Below, in pieces: positions 35,811-44,979 of a stretch of DNA of 64,000 bases; position 1 is the stretch's first letter, and each line of letters begins with the position of its first letter. The DNA is taken from contig NZ_CP072800.1 in assembly GCF_017901155.1 (NCBI RefSeq), forward strand, positions 310,001 to 374,000, read 5' to 3'. The stretch comes from Candidatus Thiothrix anitrata (lineage in GTDB: Bacteria > Pseudomonadota > Gammaproteobacteria > Thiotrichales > Thiotrichaceae). A program made the position numbers and the translations under genes. The notes below the pieces were generated by a model. That model made no database searches. It was not told the DNA's origin and worked only from the letters and a program-made list of their open reading frames with translations.

Positions 35811-35841
35811 GGCTGACAGGTTTTCCTGTCAGCCTGCTTTC
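35811..35841 (+). terminator. Terminator of the RRM protein gene
   Basis: A perfect 10-bp stem GGCTGACAGG / CCTGTCAGCC with a TTTT loop, followed by TGCTTTC. It lies 8 nt after the stop codon and is probably used in both directions, since the minus-strand gene starting at 36404 converges on it. Confidence 0.85.
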
Positions 35842-35855
35842 ACACTTCTACAGGC

Positions 35856-36404
35856 TTACAACCCGTAAGACTGGAATACGATCAGCACTACATAAAGCAG
35901 CAAGATAGCTACCAACGGTGCAAGATCGACCATACCAATCACTGGTACAAAACTACGGATTGGGCGCAATAACGGTTCAGTCAAACTATTCAGCAAGTCT
36001 GCCAGCGGATTCCCGTAAGTATTTCCCACCCAACTCAGCACTGCCTGCACCACCAACGCAAAGATGTAGATATGAATAACGGTACGAATTACTTCCAGCA
36101 CCGAGAACACCACAATCCCGAATAAATCCGCGCCGCCACCTTTTAAACCTAATAGCAACAAGACTTTAATTACCGTCAAACCCACTGCCAACACCACCGC
36201 TGCGGTGTCGATCTTACCCATTGCCGGAATCATCCGCCGCATCGGAACCAATACTGGGTTGGTAATTTTCACCAAAAACTGCGATAACGGGTTGTAAAAA
36301 TTAGCCCGTGCTAACGCCAACAATAAACGCAGCAATACCGCGCCGATATACAACGAAAACAACGTGTCTACCAAAAAAATACCGACATTTTGCAAAGCAC
36401 TCAT
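35856..36404 (-). CDS. YggT-family membrane protein
   Basis: 182 residues with two copies of the YggT domain: a first half with FLVDTLFSLYIGAVLLRLLLALAR and FLVKITNPVLVPMRRMIP, and a second with IFALVVQAVLSWVG and LNSLTEPLLRPIRSFVP. Each has paired helices. Function is not settled; links to cell division, osmotic tolerance and chromosome distribution have been reported in the family. It sits 11 nt downstream of proC, the usual proC-yggT order. Confidence 0.93.
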   Translation of the reverse strand: MSALQNVGIFLVDTLFSLYIGAVLLRLLLALARANFYNPLSQFLVKITNPVLVPMRRMIPAMGKIDTAAVVLAVGLTVIKVLLLLGLKGGGADLFGIVVFSVLEVIRTVIHIYIFALVVQAVLSWVGNTYGNPLADLLNSLTEPLLRPIRSFVPVIGMVDLAPLVAILLLYVVLIVFQSYGL

Positions 36405-36415
36405 GGGAAATCCTC

Positions 36416-37258
36416 TTAGCTATTCGCCGCTGCTAGTTCACAAGAACGCTTTTCAGCCGCTTGCAACGCTTTACCAAACAACACCGTCAACTCGCCATCG
36501 TTTAACACGTGCAGCGCGGCTTCAGTCGTACCACCTTTGGAAGTCACTTTACGACGCAATTCCGCAGGCGGGTCTTGGCTTTCCAAGGCCAATTTAGCAG
36601 CACCAAACGCCGTTTGCACCACCAATAAATGCGCATCTTCTGCGCGGATACCCAACTGTTCCGCTGCCGCTTGCATTGCTTCCATCACGAGGAAAAAGTA
36701 CGCGGGGCCACTGCCTGAAACTGCCGTCACTGCATCCAGCTTACCTTCATCTGCAAACCACAAGGTAATTCCTACCGCACGCAAAATACTTTCAGCGGTA
36801 CTGCGTTGTAATTCAGATACTTGCGGGTTAGCGTATAAACCCGTGGCTCCGGCTTGCACCAAAGCTGGCGTATTCGGCATACAACGCACAATCGGCATAT
36901 TACCGCCCAACCAAGCATTCAGCGCTTGCTCACGAATCCCTGCCGCGACAGAAATAATCAACGGGCGACCGCGCTGCGCTTGTTCTGCCAAGGTTTTTAC
37001 AACGTCCCCCATTACCTGTGGTTTCACTGCTAATACCACCACATCTGCGCCTTGCATGGCTTCACTATTGTCGGTGCTGGTGAAAACCGTAGGCCAGTGC
37101 TGGCGAATTGCGTCCAGTTGACGTTGATCAGGGTCAGCCACGCGCAAGCTGACATTCGCTTGATCTTGCAACAACCCAACAATCAAGCTACGCGCCATAT
37201 TGCCCGCACCGATGAACGTAATTGTGGTCGGCTTTTGTGCCAATTTTGGTGTTTCCAT
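36416..37258 (-). CDS. proC: Pyrroline-5-carboxylate reductase
   Basis: 280 residues from the ATG at 37256-37258; the longer open frame to 37444 runs into the neighbouring gene and is not needed. It catalyses the last step of proline synthesis with NAD(P)H. The N-terminal ITFIGAGNMARSLI is the dinucleotide-binding loop. VLAVKPQ, RCMPNTPALVQAG, AVSGSGPAYFF and VTSKGGTTEAAL are diagnostic of ProC. yggT follows. Confidence 0.96.
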   Translation of the reverse strand: METPKLAQKPTTITFIGAGNMARSLIVGLLQDQANVSLRVADPDQRQLDAIRQHWPTVFTSTDNSEAMQGADVVVLAVKPQVMGDVVKTLAEQAQRGRPLIISVAAGIREQALNAWLGGNMPIVRCMPNTPALVQAGATGLYANPQVSELQRSTAESILRAVGITLWFADEGKLDAVTAVSGSGPAYFFLVMEAMQAAAEQLGIRAEDAHLLVVQTAFGAAKLALESQDPPAELRRKVTSKGGTTEAALHVLNDGELTVLFGKALQAAEKRSCELAAANS

Positions 37259-37328
37259 AGTCGTTTTGTGCCTGTCCAGTGAATTTCGTAGGATAATGGG
37301 TGCTAGTTTACAACCTCCAAGGGTCATA

Positions 37329-37655
37329 ATGGAAAATTTGCTGTTAATTGCCATACTCGGCGCGGGCGTGTGGTTCTGGATCGACTCAATGAACGCCCGC
37401 GAACGCGCCATCGCAGCGGCAGCACGCGCCTGCCAGTCCATCAATGTGCAACTGCTGGATCAAACGGTTTCGCTGGAAAGCCTAAAACCGGCACGAAATA
37501 ATGCTGGGCACTTAGTGTGGCGACGCACTTACGGATTTGAATACAGCATACAAGGTGTGGAACGCCGGAGCGGACGGGCGATTTTGCGTGGGCGTGTGCT
37601 GGAACAAGTGCAATTGGATAGCGACAGCGGCACAACGATTGAGCAGCATGAGTGA
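37329..37655 (+). CDS. DUF3301 protein
   Basis: 108 residues starting at ATG 37329; the open frame further upstream overlaps the divergent proC. An N-terminal membrane helix (LLLIAILGAGVWFWIDSM) is followed by a soluble domain with ARACQSINVQLLDQTVSLESLKPAR and YGFEYSIQGVERRSGRAILRG. This matches the DUF3301 family, widespread in gammaproteobacteria and of unknown function. Confidence 0.88.
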   Translation: MENLLLIAILGAGVWFWIDSMNARERAIAAAARACQSINVQLLDQTVSLESLKPARNNAGHLVWRRTYGFEYSIQGVERRSGRAILRGRVLEQVQLDSDSGTTIEQHE

Positions 37656-37656
37656 A

Positions 37657-37692
37657 GAAAACCCGGCAAGTGCGAGGAGTAGCACTTGCCGG
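37657..37692 (-). terminator. Terminator of the NHL/FN3 repeat gene
   Basis: A perfect 11-bp stem CCGGCAAGTGC / GCACTTGCCGG (37663-37692), followed on the minus strand by GTTTTCTT. It lies 40 nt past the stop at 37733. Confidence 0.8.
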
Positions 37693-37732
37693 AAGTTAGA
37701 TCATGCCAAAAATAGTATTCGAGCAGCAATCA

Positions 37733-38452
37733 TTAGGGAGTCTTCACTGTGGCGATGTTGGAAGCAGCGGAGACACCCGTACCTCTGACTGCCCGTACCC
37801 GGTAACGGTAGGCTGTTTTACCGGCAACGGTTGTATCACTGAAGGAAATGGCATTCGCCGCTGTGGTACGGATGCGGGCGAAGTTGGTGCAGGTTGTTCC
37901 CTTGCAACGCTCTACGGCAAACCCACTTTCATCCTTACTATTGTCTTTCCATGTCAGATTGACTTTAGTACTGGTGGCAGCTTTTGCGACGAGACTGCTA
38001 GGGCTGGCCGGTAACGTCATCGCTGTCACAACATTACTGTAACCGGACCGTTCTGAGCCACGAACTGCCCTGACTTTGTAGCGGTATGCCGTGCTGGCTG
38101 CCAATCCGGTGTTGGTGTAGGTAGTGGCATTCGCCGCCAAGGTAGTCAGCTTGGTAAAGGTGGTGCAACTAGAGCCGACACAACGCCACACTTCATAGCC
38201 CGTTTCGGTGCTGTTGCCATCCACCCATGTCAGTTTGAGGCTGGTACTGGTCAGCACCGTGCCAGTGACATTGCTGGGCGTTTTTAATGGCGGCAAGGTG
38301 GTGGCAGTGGCAATACCGCTGTAACCGGACCGTTCTGAGCCACGCACTGCCCTGACTTTGTAGCGGTACGCCGTGCTGGCTGCCAATCCGGTGTTGGTGT
38401 AGTTAGTGGCATTCGCCGCCAAGGTAGTCAGCTTGGTGAAGCTGCTGCAACT
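37733..38452 (-). CDS. C-terminal segment: FN3 domains 7 (part) to 9
   Basis: The frame resumes at SCSSFTKLTTLAANATNYTNTGL and carries the end of domain 7, all of domain 8 and a diverged domain 9 (LVAKAATSTKVNLTWKDNSKDESGFAVERC). It ends at NIATVKTP with stop 37733-37735. There is no sorting signal, PEP-CTERM-like motif or membrane anchor at the end. Confidence 0.65.
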   Translation of the reverse strand, partial: SCSSFTKLTTLAANATNYTNTGLAASTAYRYKVRAVRGSERSGYSGIATATTLPPLKTPSNVTGTVLTSTSLKLTWVDGNSTETGYEVWRCVGSSCTTFTKLTTLAANATTYTNTGLAASTAYRYKVRAVRGSERSGYSNVVTAMTLPASPSSLVAKAATSTKVNLTWKDNSKDESGFAVERCKGTTCTNFARIRTTAANAISFSDTTVAGKTAYRYRVRAVRGTGVSAASNIATVKTP

Positions 38453-39170
38453 GAGAGCCGACACAACGCCACACTTCATAGCCCGTTTCGGTGCTGTTGC
38501 CATCCACCCATGTCAGCCTGAGGCTGGTACTGGTCAGCACCGTGCCAGTGACATTGCTGGGCGTTTTTAATGGCGGCAAGGTGGTGGCAGTGGCAATACC
38601 GCTATAACCGGACCGTTCTGAGCCACGCACTGCCCTGACTTTGTAGCGGTATGCCGTGCTGGCTGCCAATCCGGTGTTGGTGTAGGTAGTGGCATTCGCC
38701 GCCAAGGTAGTCAGCTTGGTAAAGGTGGTGCAACTAGAGCCGACACAACGCCACACTTCATAGCCCGTTTCGGTGCTGTTGCCATCCACCCATGTCAGCC
38801 TGAGGCTGGTACTGGTCAGCACCGTGCCAGTGACATTGCTGGGCGTTTTTAATGGCGGCAAGGTGGTGGCTGTGGCAATACCGCTATAACCGGACCGTTC
38901 TGAGCCACGCACTGCCCTGACTTTGTAGCGGTACGCCGTGCTGGCTGCCAATCCGGTGTTGGTGTAGGTAGTGGCATTCGCCGCCAAGGTAGTCAGCTTG
39001 GTAAAGGTGGTGCAACTAGAGCCGACACAACGCCACACTTCATAGCCCGTTTCGGTGCTGTTGCCATCCACCCATGTCAGCCTGAGGCTGGTACTGCTCA
39101 GCACCGTGCCAGTGACGTTGCTGGGGATGCTCAATAGTGGCAGGGTCGTGCCGGTCACAATGTTACTGTA
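37990..39170 (-). repeat. Tandem 282-bp repeats within the FN3 array
   Basis: Four nearly identical copies of a 94-codon FN3 unit. The landmark AACCGGACCGTTCTGAGCCACG occurs at 38041, 38323, 38606 and 38888, giving intervals of 282, 283 and 282 bp. The 283 reflects the extra base near 38453. Flanking FN3 units are more diverged, which indicates recent expansion or gene conversion. Confidence 0.9.
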
Positions 39171-41360
39171 ACCGGAGGTGTCCTGATCCCGGATTGCCCG
39201 CACTTGGTAACGGTATACAGTACTCGCCGTCAACCCCGTGTTGGTGTAGCTGGAGAGATTGGCTGCCACGGTCGTCAGTTTGGTGAAGGACGTGCAGCCA
39301 GAGCCTACACAACGCCAGATTTCAAAGCCGGTTTCGTCACTGCTGTTATCCGTCCACGACAGATTCATCTTGGTGCTGCCGTTGACGGCTGCGCTCAAGG
39401 CTGAGGGTGCGACTGGCAACGCCAGCGTACTACTTTCGGCGATGTCACTGTAAGCGGAAACGTCCTCACCACGCACTGCCCGTATCCGATAACGGTACAG
39501 GGTATTGGCCTGCAAACTGCTGTCGGCATAGCTGCTAGCATCTGCCGCCACGTCGGCAAGCTTGCTGAAATCACTGCAACCACCGCCGCTGCAACGCTCC
39601 AGTTCAAACCCGGTTTCATCATCGCTGCTGTCTGTCCACGACAGATTCATCTTGGTGGTGCTGTTGGCGGCTGCAACCAAGGCAGAAGGTGCGACTGGTA
39701 ATACCAGCGTGCTGGTCGAGGCGATGTCGCTGTAAGCGGAAACGTCTACGCTACGTACTGCCCGTATCCGATAACTATATTCTGTCCCTGACTGTAAACC
39801 AGCCTCAATATAGCTTGTCTCATTTGCCGTTACCTCAGCCACTTTGGCAAAACCGCTGCATCCGTTACCGCTGCAACGCTCCAACTCAAAACCGGTTTCG
39901 TCGTCGCTGTTGTCTGTCCAAGAGATATTTATCCTAGTACCACTAAGCGTAGAAACACTCAAGTCACTGGGGGTAACCGGAGTAAATAAAGTAACAACAG
40001 ATAACGCATCAGTGTAACCTGAGTATAAACCACGACGAACGACTCGTACTCGATAACTATATGCAGTGTTAGGTTGTACAACCGTGTCAACATAGTTAGT
40101 TATACCCGTACTTATATTCGCAATTTTGCTGAAATCATTACAGCCAACATTTCCACAGCGTTCTAATTCAAAGCTAGCTAAACTTCCTGAATTACTACCC
40201 CACTCCAACGCCACCTGACTACTCTGGATACTTGTAGCATTAAGGTCAGTTGGAGCATCTGGAGAATATGCAAACAACTGAATGCGATAGTTTTCAGCAT
40301 CCACCACATAAATACTACCATCACTACTTATACCTATTCCTTTAGGAGAAATAAACTGACCATCATCATTACCCATGCCTCCCCATTTACTAAGAAATAT
40401 GCCATCAGAAGTGAATTTCTGAATGCGATTACTACTTCCATCTACAACATAAACGTTATCATTATTATCAATAGCAACATGAAAAGCCCCAATAAATTGA
40501 CTATCACCACTACCATATTCACCCCATTTACTAATAAACACCCCATCGCTAGAAAACTTCTGAATACGGCGATTATTCAAGTCTGTAATATAAACACTAT
40601 CATCATTACCAATAGCAATACCCCGAGGCTCATTAAACTGACCATCGTCACTGCCAGCACCTCCCCATTTTTGGAGGAATAGACCATCACTTGTGAATTT
40701 TTGAATACGATTATTGTAGCTATCCACCACATAAACACTATTATCACTACCAATAGCAATGCCCTCGGCTCTATTAAATTGACCATCACCAGCCCCTGCC
40801 TCTCCCCATTGGTTAATTAATTCACCACTGCTGGTGAATACCTTGACACTATTACTGTCTGTCACATAAACACGTTCATAACCATCAATTGCAAGTCCCA
40901 ATATGCCACTAGAAATTTTATCACTTTCACTGCCGTAGCCCCCCCACTTACTCACGAACTCCCCTTCCTCTGTAAACCTTCTGACATAGCCGTCGCTATC
41001 ATCACTCACATAAAAACCACCACCATGTTTACTTAGCCCAATATTATCTGGAGTAAGGAAATGCTGATCTTTATTCTCAGGAGCACCCCATTTGCCAACA
41101 AATAAACCATTACCAGAAAGCTTCTGAATACGATTATTGCCACTATCTGATACATAAATATAATTATTATCAACAAAAAAATCTGATGGCGAAGAAAACT
41201 GACCATCTCCACTACCACTTCTACTACCCTCCCATATACTAACAAATACGCCGTCTGTGGTAAACTTTTGAACACGATTATAATTATCTATTACATAAAC
41301 ATCTCCAGCATTATTGATTGATATGCTTCGTGGATATACGAACTCTCCATCTCCCATTCC
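38454..41360 (-). CDS. Central segment: remaining NHL repeats and FN3 domains 1-7
   Basis: This is the longest open part (open frame 38403-41372). Eight or nine NHL repeats come first, ending FISPKGIGISSDGSIYVVDAENYRIQ. FN3 domains follow from APTDLNATSIQSSQVALEW. Domains 2-4 share NLSWTD.SDDETGFELERCSG; domains 5-7 share the LTWVDGNSTETGYEVWRCVG form. The frame breaks inside domain 7 after WRCVGS because of one extra base near 38453. Confidence 0.7.
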
Positions 41361-41375
41361 ACCCCACCCCACCCC
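41361..41375 (-). repeat. Pentanucleotide tract (ACCCC)x3 causing a frameshift
   Basis: On the coding strand the tract is GGGGT x3, where other repeats of the protein would have W-G-G-M-G (one unit). The two extra units add 10 bp and shift the frame. One or four units would keep the NHL repeats in frame. Confidence 0.8.
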
Positions 41376-42041
41376 ATTTATTTAAGAATATGCCGTCACC
41401 TGTGAATTTCTGAATGCGGTTATTTCCCTGATCTGCCACATAAACATTACTATCACTATCAATGCTAATATCTGATAGATAAGAAAATTGTCCATCTCCG
41501 CTACCAACTACACCCCACTTTCCAATGTAAGCACCCTCACTCGAAAAGTACTGAATGCGGTCATTTCCTTTATCGGCTACATAAACATCTCCATTACTAT
41601 TAACAGCAATGCCTCGCGGACTAAGGAACTGACCGTCACCACTCCCGCGACTTCCCCATTTACTGATAAATGTACCATCACTTGCGAAGTGTTGAATACG
41701 GGCATTATTATAGTCAAGCACATAAACGTCACCATTATTACCAATAGCAATGCTTTGAGGACTAGAAAATTGACCATCACCCGAACCGTATCGCCCCCAA
41801 CTACCCAGTAACACACCATCATCGGTGAATTTTTGGATGCGACTGTGACCACTATCCGCTACATAAACAACTCCAGTATTACTATTTACGACCACTCCTC
41901 CTGGTGCACGTAACCAGTTCCCCAAGCTACTTATAAACGACGGCGAATCCTCCGCCCATACATTAAAAGGAAAGACTGAAAACAAGAATAAAAAAACAAT
42001 GAAACAACACTGCCATGAACCGAACGTATACGGGAATTCAT
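41376..42041 (-). CDS. N-terminal segment: signal peptide and first NHL repeats
   Basis: The open frame covering 41311-42144 encodes the mature N-terminus (EDSPSFISSLGNWLRAPGG) and the first four NHL repeats, such as GDVYVADKGNDRIQYF. Started at the ATG at 42041 in the other frame, with one T added at 41990-41996, the leader becomes MNSRIRSVHGSVVSLFF followed by LFLFSVFPFNVWA, a good signal peptide. The in-frame upstream ATG at 42144 lacks a ribosome site and gives an implausible leader. The frame is lost at the ACCCC repeat. Confidence 0.6.
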
Positions 42042-42456
42042 AATAATCTCCCCCAGAACTGATTCTGGAAATCACAAGCTCTATTAAAAATGCATACAAC
42101 AGAGATGCACATTCATACCTAATTGTGAAAATATGAATACACACAAAACCAAAACTTTCCCTAATTAACAGGGAAATCCAAAAATAGCGAAGGTCACAAA
42201 AACCCCTCTACATCCTTCATTTACAAGCCTACGACTTAACCGTAGCAAAGTGTTTTCTATATAACAAAAGTTATCGAACATTTTATTGACGTAATGATCA
42301 AAAAATCGGGATAACGTTTTAAGGTTCATTTCGAAAGTTACCGAGATCGGTTAGATGTCACCGCCACGTTAGCCTAATAAAACACTTGGAAACGAACCAG
42401 CCCCGTTAAAACAAAAGTGTGGGAGCTGCTGCTCCCACAACCGCTAGATTTCGCAA
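42042..42456. other. Intergenic region upstream of the NHL/FN3 gene
   Basis: AT-rich, no convincing gene. It should hold the promoter of the NHL/FN3 gene on the minus strand; the TATATAAC around 42256-42264 is a candidate -10 region. The inverted repeat ATAACTTTTGTTAT lies next to it. The right end carries the terminator of the Ig-like gene. Confidence 0.4.
42411..42438 (-). terminator. Terminator of the Ig-like exported protein gene
   Basis: A perfect 8-bp stem GTGGGAGC / GCTCCCAC (42419-42438) with a tetraloop. On the minus strand it is followed by ACTTTTGTTTT. It lies 18 nt past the stop at 42457. Confidence 0.85.
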
Positions 42457-43279
42457 TCACTGGACATAGAAGCCAGGCCACTTAGCTAACACCTTACCAG
42501 TGCTATCTCTTGCTTCCATTGTTAACGTCCCCTTATAGCCCAAACTCATCGTGGTCGGCACTTTATAAGCAGCAGACCACGTCCCGTCTTTATCTGGGTC
42601 AGTCAAAACCGCCACCTGCGCCGTCCCCAACTTCGCTACTACTTTGCTCACCTTTGATGTCGGGGCCAGACACTTCCGCAAACAGGTTCACATACCCTCC
42701 CCGCTTAACACGTACTGGGGAAACCCAACCCCTATCGATAGAAACCGTAGTAGCCTTGCTGAGACTGATCATTCCCCAATCAATGTTGGTCGCCCAATTT
42801 CCTTTATTCTTTACGTCAATATCAACCCTGACTTTATTTTTGCCAGTTTTAAGAACTCCGCTAGGAATATCAAAGATATTAACTCCCCATATACCATCAC
42901 GACCATTCAACGTTCCAACATACTTGCCATTAACATATACCTTGTCAATCTCCCCTTGTGCTGCATCAATATCGTAAACATCCATGCGAAGAGTGCCATT
43001 CCTTCCCGCAACAGAAACCGGAATGTTGATATTAAATTCAACAGGATGATTAGAACTGGTATTGTACAAATAGGTATCCATGTCCCCATCTGCCACGCCC
43101 GTTCCTGCGTTATTTTCATTATCAAGATTAGTCAGATACTCACCGACTCCCGGAATTGGGGCTGCCGCCACGCCAATACTCGAATAAGCCTGCGAGCCAT
43201 CGTCACCCGCATAAGCAGCATTCGCAATTGCAAACATAATCAAAGAAGCCAAGCTCAATTTTACAAATTTACGTTTCAT
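42457..43279 (-). pseudogene. Exported Ig-like protein, frameshifted
   Basis: The first frame (43279 to about 42665) encodes a signal peptide (KLSLASLIMFAIANAAYA) and a mature domain with VEFNINIPVSVAG and LRMDVYDIDAAQGEIDKVYVNG, then WVSPVRVKRGGYVNLFAEVSGP. The second frame completes an Ig-like fold: SKVSKVVAKLGTAQVAVLTD, DGTWSAAYKVP and a terminal KWPGFYVQ. The two join smoothly if the G4 run at 42662-42665 (C4 on the coding strand) is read as three, giving about 273 residues. Function unknown; probably secreted or surface-exposed, perhaps with the neighbouring NHL/FN3 protein. Confidence 0.75.
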
Positions 43280-43399
43280 CTCAAACTTCTCCCTATTAAC
43301 TGAAGGTAACTAAAGTATACGTCCAGCAATGACAGTAGAAATTTAAATTCACTTAAAAATTGATGTAAATCACCATAATAATATGGGGGGGGGAATATT

Positions 43400-43642
43400 C
43401 TACTGCTGAATTTCTAACGCAGCCAATCGCTTTTCCAACGCTTCGAGCTTTTCGCGAGTGCGTAGTAACACGGCTGATTGAATATCAAACTCTTCGTGTG
43501 TCACCAGATTCATTTTTTGCAAACCGCCTTCGAGCAAACCACGCATGTTTTTTTCCACGTCTTCTTGCATGTGGCGCACAGGTTCGGGCAGAAGCGCGGA
43601 AAGCTTTTTTGCTAAATCATCAAGGTTGCCAAAGTTTTGCAT
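43400..43642 (-). CDS. ubiK: Ubiquinone biosynthesis accessory factor UbiK
   Basis: 80 residues from the ATG at 43640-43642, which follows an AGGAGA ribosome site; the longer open frame is not needed. It matches the UbiK/YqiC family (BMFP type): LAKKLSALLPEPV, MRGLLEGGLQKMNLVTHEEFDIQ and a C-terminal coiled coil REKLEALEKRLAALE. UbiK helps the Ubi enzyme complex and binds membranes. Typical length is 80-100. Confidence 0.93.
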   Translation of the reverse strand: MQNFGNLDDLAKKLSALLPEPVRHMQEDVEKNMRGLLEGGLQKMNLVTHEEFDIQSAVLLRTREKLEALEKRLAALEIQQ

Positions 43643-43738
43643 GGGGAATCTCCTCGTGTCGTTAGATGAGCCGAATTGTAGCATTACCACACACAAATGA
43701 GAGGCTGATCTTTGCATTGGTGCATCAGGTAACACTAA

Positions 43739-43755
43739 TGCACTTATATCGTGCA
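43739..43755 (+). promoter_or_regulatory. NtrC-binding site
   Basis: TGCAC-N7-GTGCA, an exact fit to the dyad frame of the NtrC enhancer consensus (TGCACCANNNTGGTGCA), centred about 130 bp upstream of the predicted sigma54 start. A half site TGGTGCA at 43718-43724 lies just upstream. Confidence 0.7.
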
Positions 43756-43851
43756 TCCTGGTGTGCGTAAGGGGGCTTGTAATGATGCGAAAGTGATGTG
43801 TTTTTACCACATTGTCTGTATTTACCACGTCCTCATTGGTTTTTTCAGGGT

Positions 43852-43867
43852 TGGCACGGCAATTGCT
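43852..43867 (+). promoter_or_regulatory. Sigma54 (RpoN) promoter
   Basis: TGGCACG-N4-TTGCT: GG at 43853-43854 and GC at 43865-43866, with the required 10 nt between. It matches the -24/-12 consensus perfectly. Initiation is expected near 43878, about 40 nt before the porin ATG. Confidence 0.88.
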
Positions 43868-43917
43868 TTGTAATCATCGTTAAACAATTTTGGTTTTCTT
43901 AAACAGGAGATAGTGAG

Positions 43918-44571
43918 ATGAAAAACGGCGTATTGTTAACTGCAACATTATTGGGTTCTTTGTTGATCAGCGCACAAGCTGTTGCAGGTGCGTCTGCTAA
44001 CATCGGTGCTACTAGCAACTACATCTGGCGTGGCGCAACACAAACCGGTGATGAAGCTGCCATTTCCGGCGGTTTAGATTACGAAGCAGCAAACGGTTGG
44101 TATGCAGGCACATGGACTTCGAGCTTAGGCGGTGGTGGTCAATATGAACTGGATATCTATGGCGGTTATGCTGGAAAAACAGCATCAGACGTAGAATATG
44201 ACGTAGGTGCGATTCACTATGCTTATCCAGTAGGTAAAGTAGATTTAGATTTCACCGAAGTCTACGGAAAAGTAGGTTACAAGGGCGTAGGTGCTGAAAT
44301 TGCTTATACCGTTGATAAAGAAGACAAAACCATTAAAGACAAGAACGATCTTTACTACTCGCTTGGTTATGAAGGAAGCATTAAAGAGGACTTGGGTTAC
44401 GCTGTTAAAGTTGGCAAATATGACTTTGATGGGGGTAAAGCCGGTGACTATTCCCACGTTGATGCATCTCTGACAAAAGGCGAGTTTACTTTCGGCGTTT
44501 CTAAGCGTGATCTGAAAGGCGACAAAAGTCCGAAAGTTTACGTATCTTGGAGCAAAGCCCTCGATTTCTAA
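43918..44571 (+). CDS. TorF-family outer membrane porin-like protein
   Basis: 217 residues. The signal peptide (LLTATLLGSLLISAQAVAG) is followed by SANIGATSNYIWRGATQTGDEAAISGGLDY, the N-terminal signature of the TorF family of putative porins. Alternating amphipathic strands end with an aromatic C-terminus (WSKALDF), as outer membrane beta-barrels do. It sits with glnK-amtB behind a nitrogen-type promoter, so it may carry a nitrogen compound across the outer membrane; that is inference. Good AGGAG ribosome site. Confidence 0.88.
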   Translation: MKNGVLLTATLLGSLLISAQAVAGASANIGATSNYIWRGATQTGDEAAISGGLDYEAANGWYAGTWTSSLGGGGQYELDIYGGYAGKTASDVEYDVGAIHYAYPVGKVDLDFTEVYGKVGYKGVGAEIAYTVDKEDKTIKDKNDLYYSLGYEGSIKEDLGYAVKVGKYDFDGGKAGDYSHVDASLTKGEFTFGVSKRDLKGDKSPKVYVSWSKALDF

Positions 44572-44585
44572 GTCTGTCCTGTTCG

Positions 44586-44612
44586 CCCCGCCTGTCACGG
44601 GTGGGGTTTTTA
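44586..44612 (+). terminator. Terminator-like hairpin between the porin gene and glnK
   Basis: CCCCGCC / GGTGGGG (one G-U type pair) with a 7-nt loop and TTTTTATT after it. It may terminate most porin transcripts while some read through to glnK. Confidence 0.7.
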
Positions 44613-44625
44613 TTGCAAGGAGTGA

Positions 44626-44970
<345 letters not shown>

Positions 44971-44979
44971 GGGGGATTT

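Larger units (their letters stand above)
37733..42041 (-). pseudogene. Exported NHL-repeat/FN3-repeat protein gene interrupted by frameshifts
   Basis: Read through three frame breaks, this is one gene of about 1,430 codons. It encodes a signal peptide, about 12 NHL repeats (motif DGQF..P.GIA....VYV.D..NNRIQKF, about 42 residues each, enough for two six-bladed propellers) and nine fibronectin type III domains of about 94 residues. The probable start is the ATG at 42039-42041, with a strong GGGGGAG ribosome site. From there a signal peptide is obtained only if the T7 tract (A7 on the plus strand, 41990-41996) is read as T8. Further breaks lie at the ACCCC x3 tract (41361-41375) and at an extra base near 38453. 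No stop codon interrupts the three frames otherwise. Surface adhesin or matrix protein is inference. Confidence 0.75.

Noticed and set aside
37990-39170. Regular repeats considered as a CRISPR array
   Set aside because: Units are 282 bp, contiguous and encode FN3 domains; no short repeats with spacers.
42644-43303. 219-codon plus-strand frame over the Ig-like gene
   Set aside because: No start context or family; the minus-strand gene has a signal peptide and a terminator.
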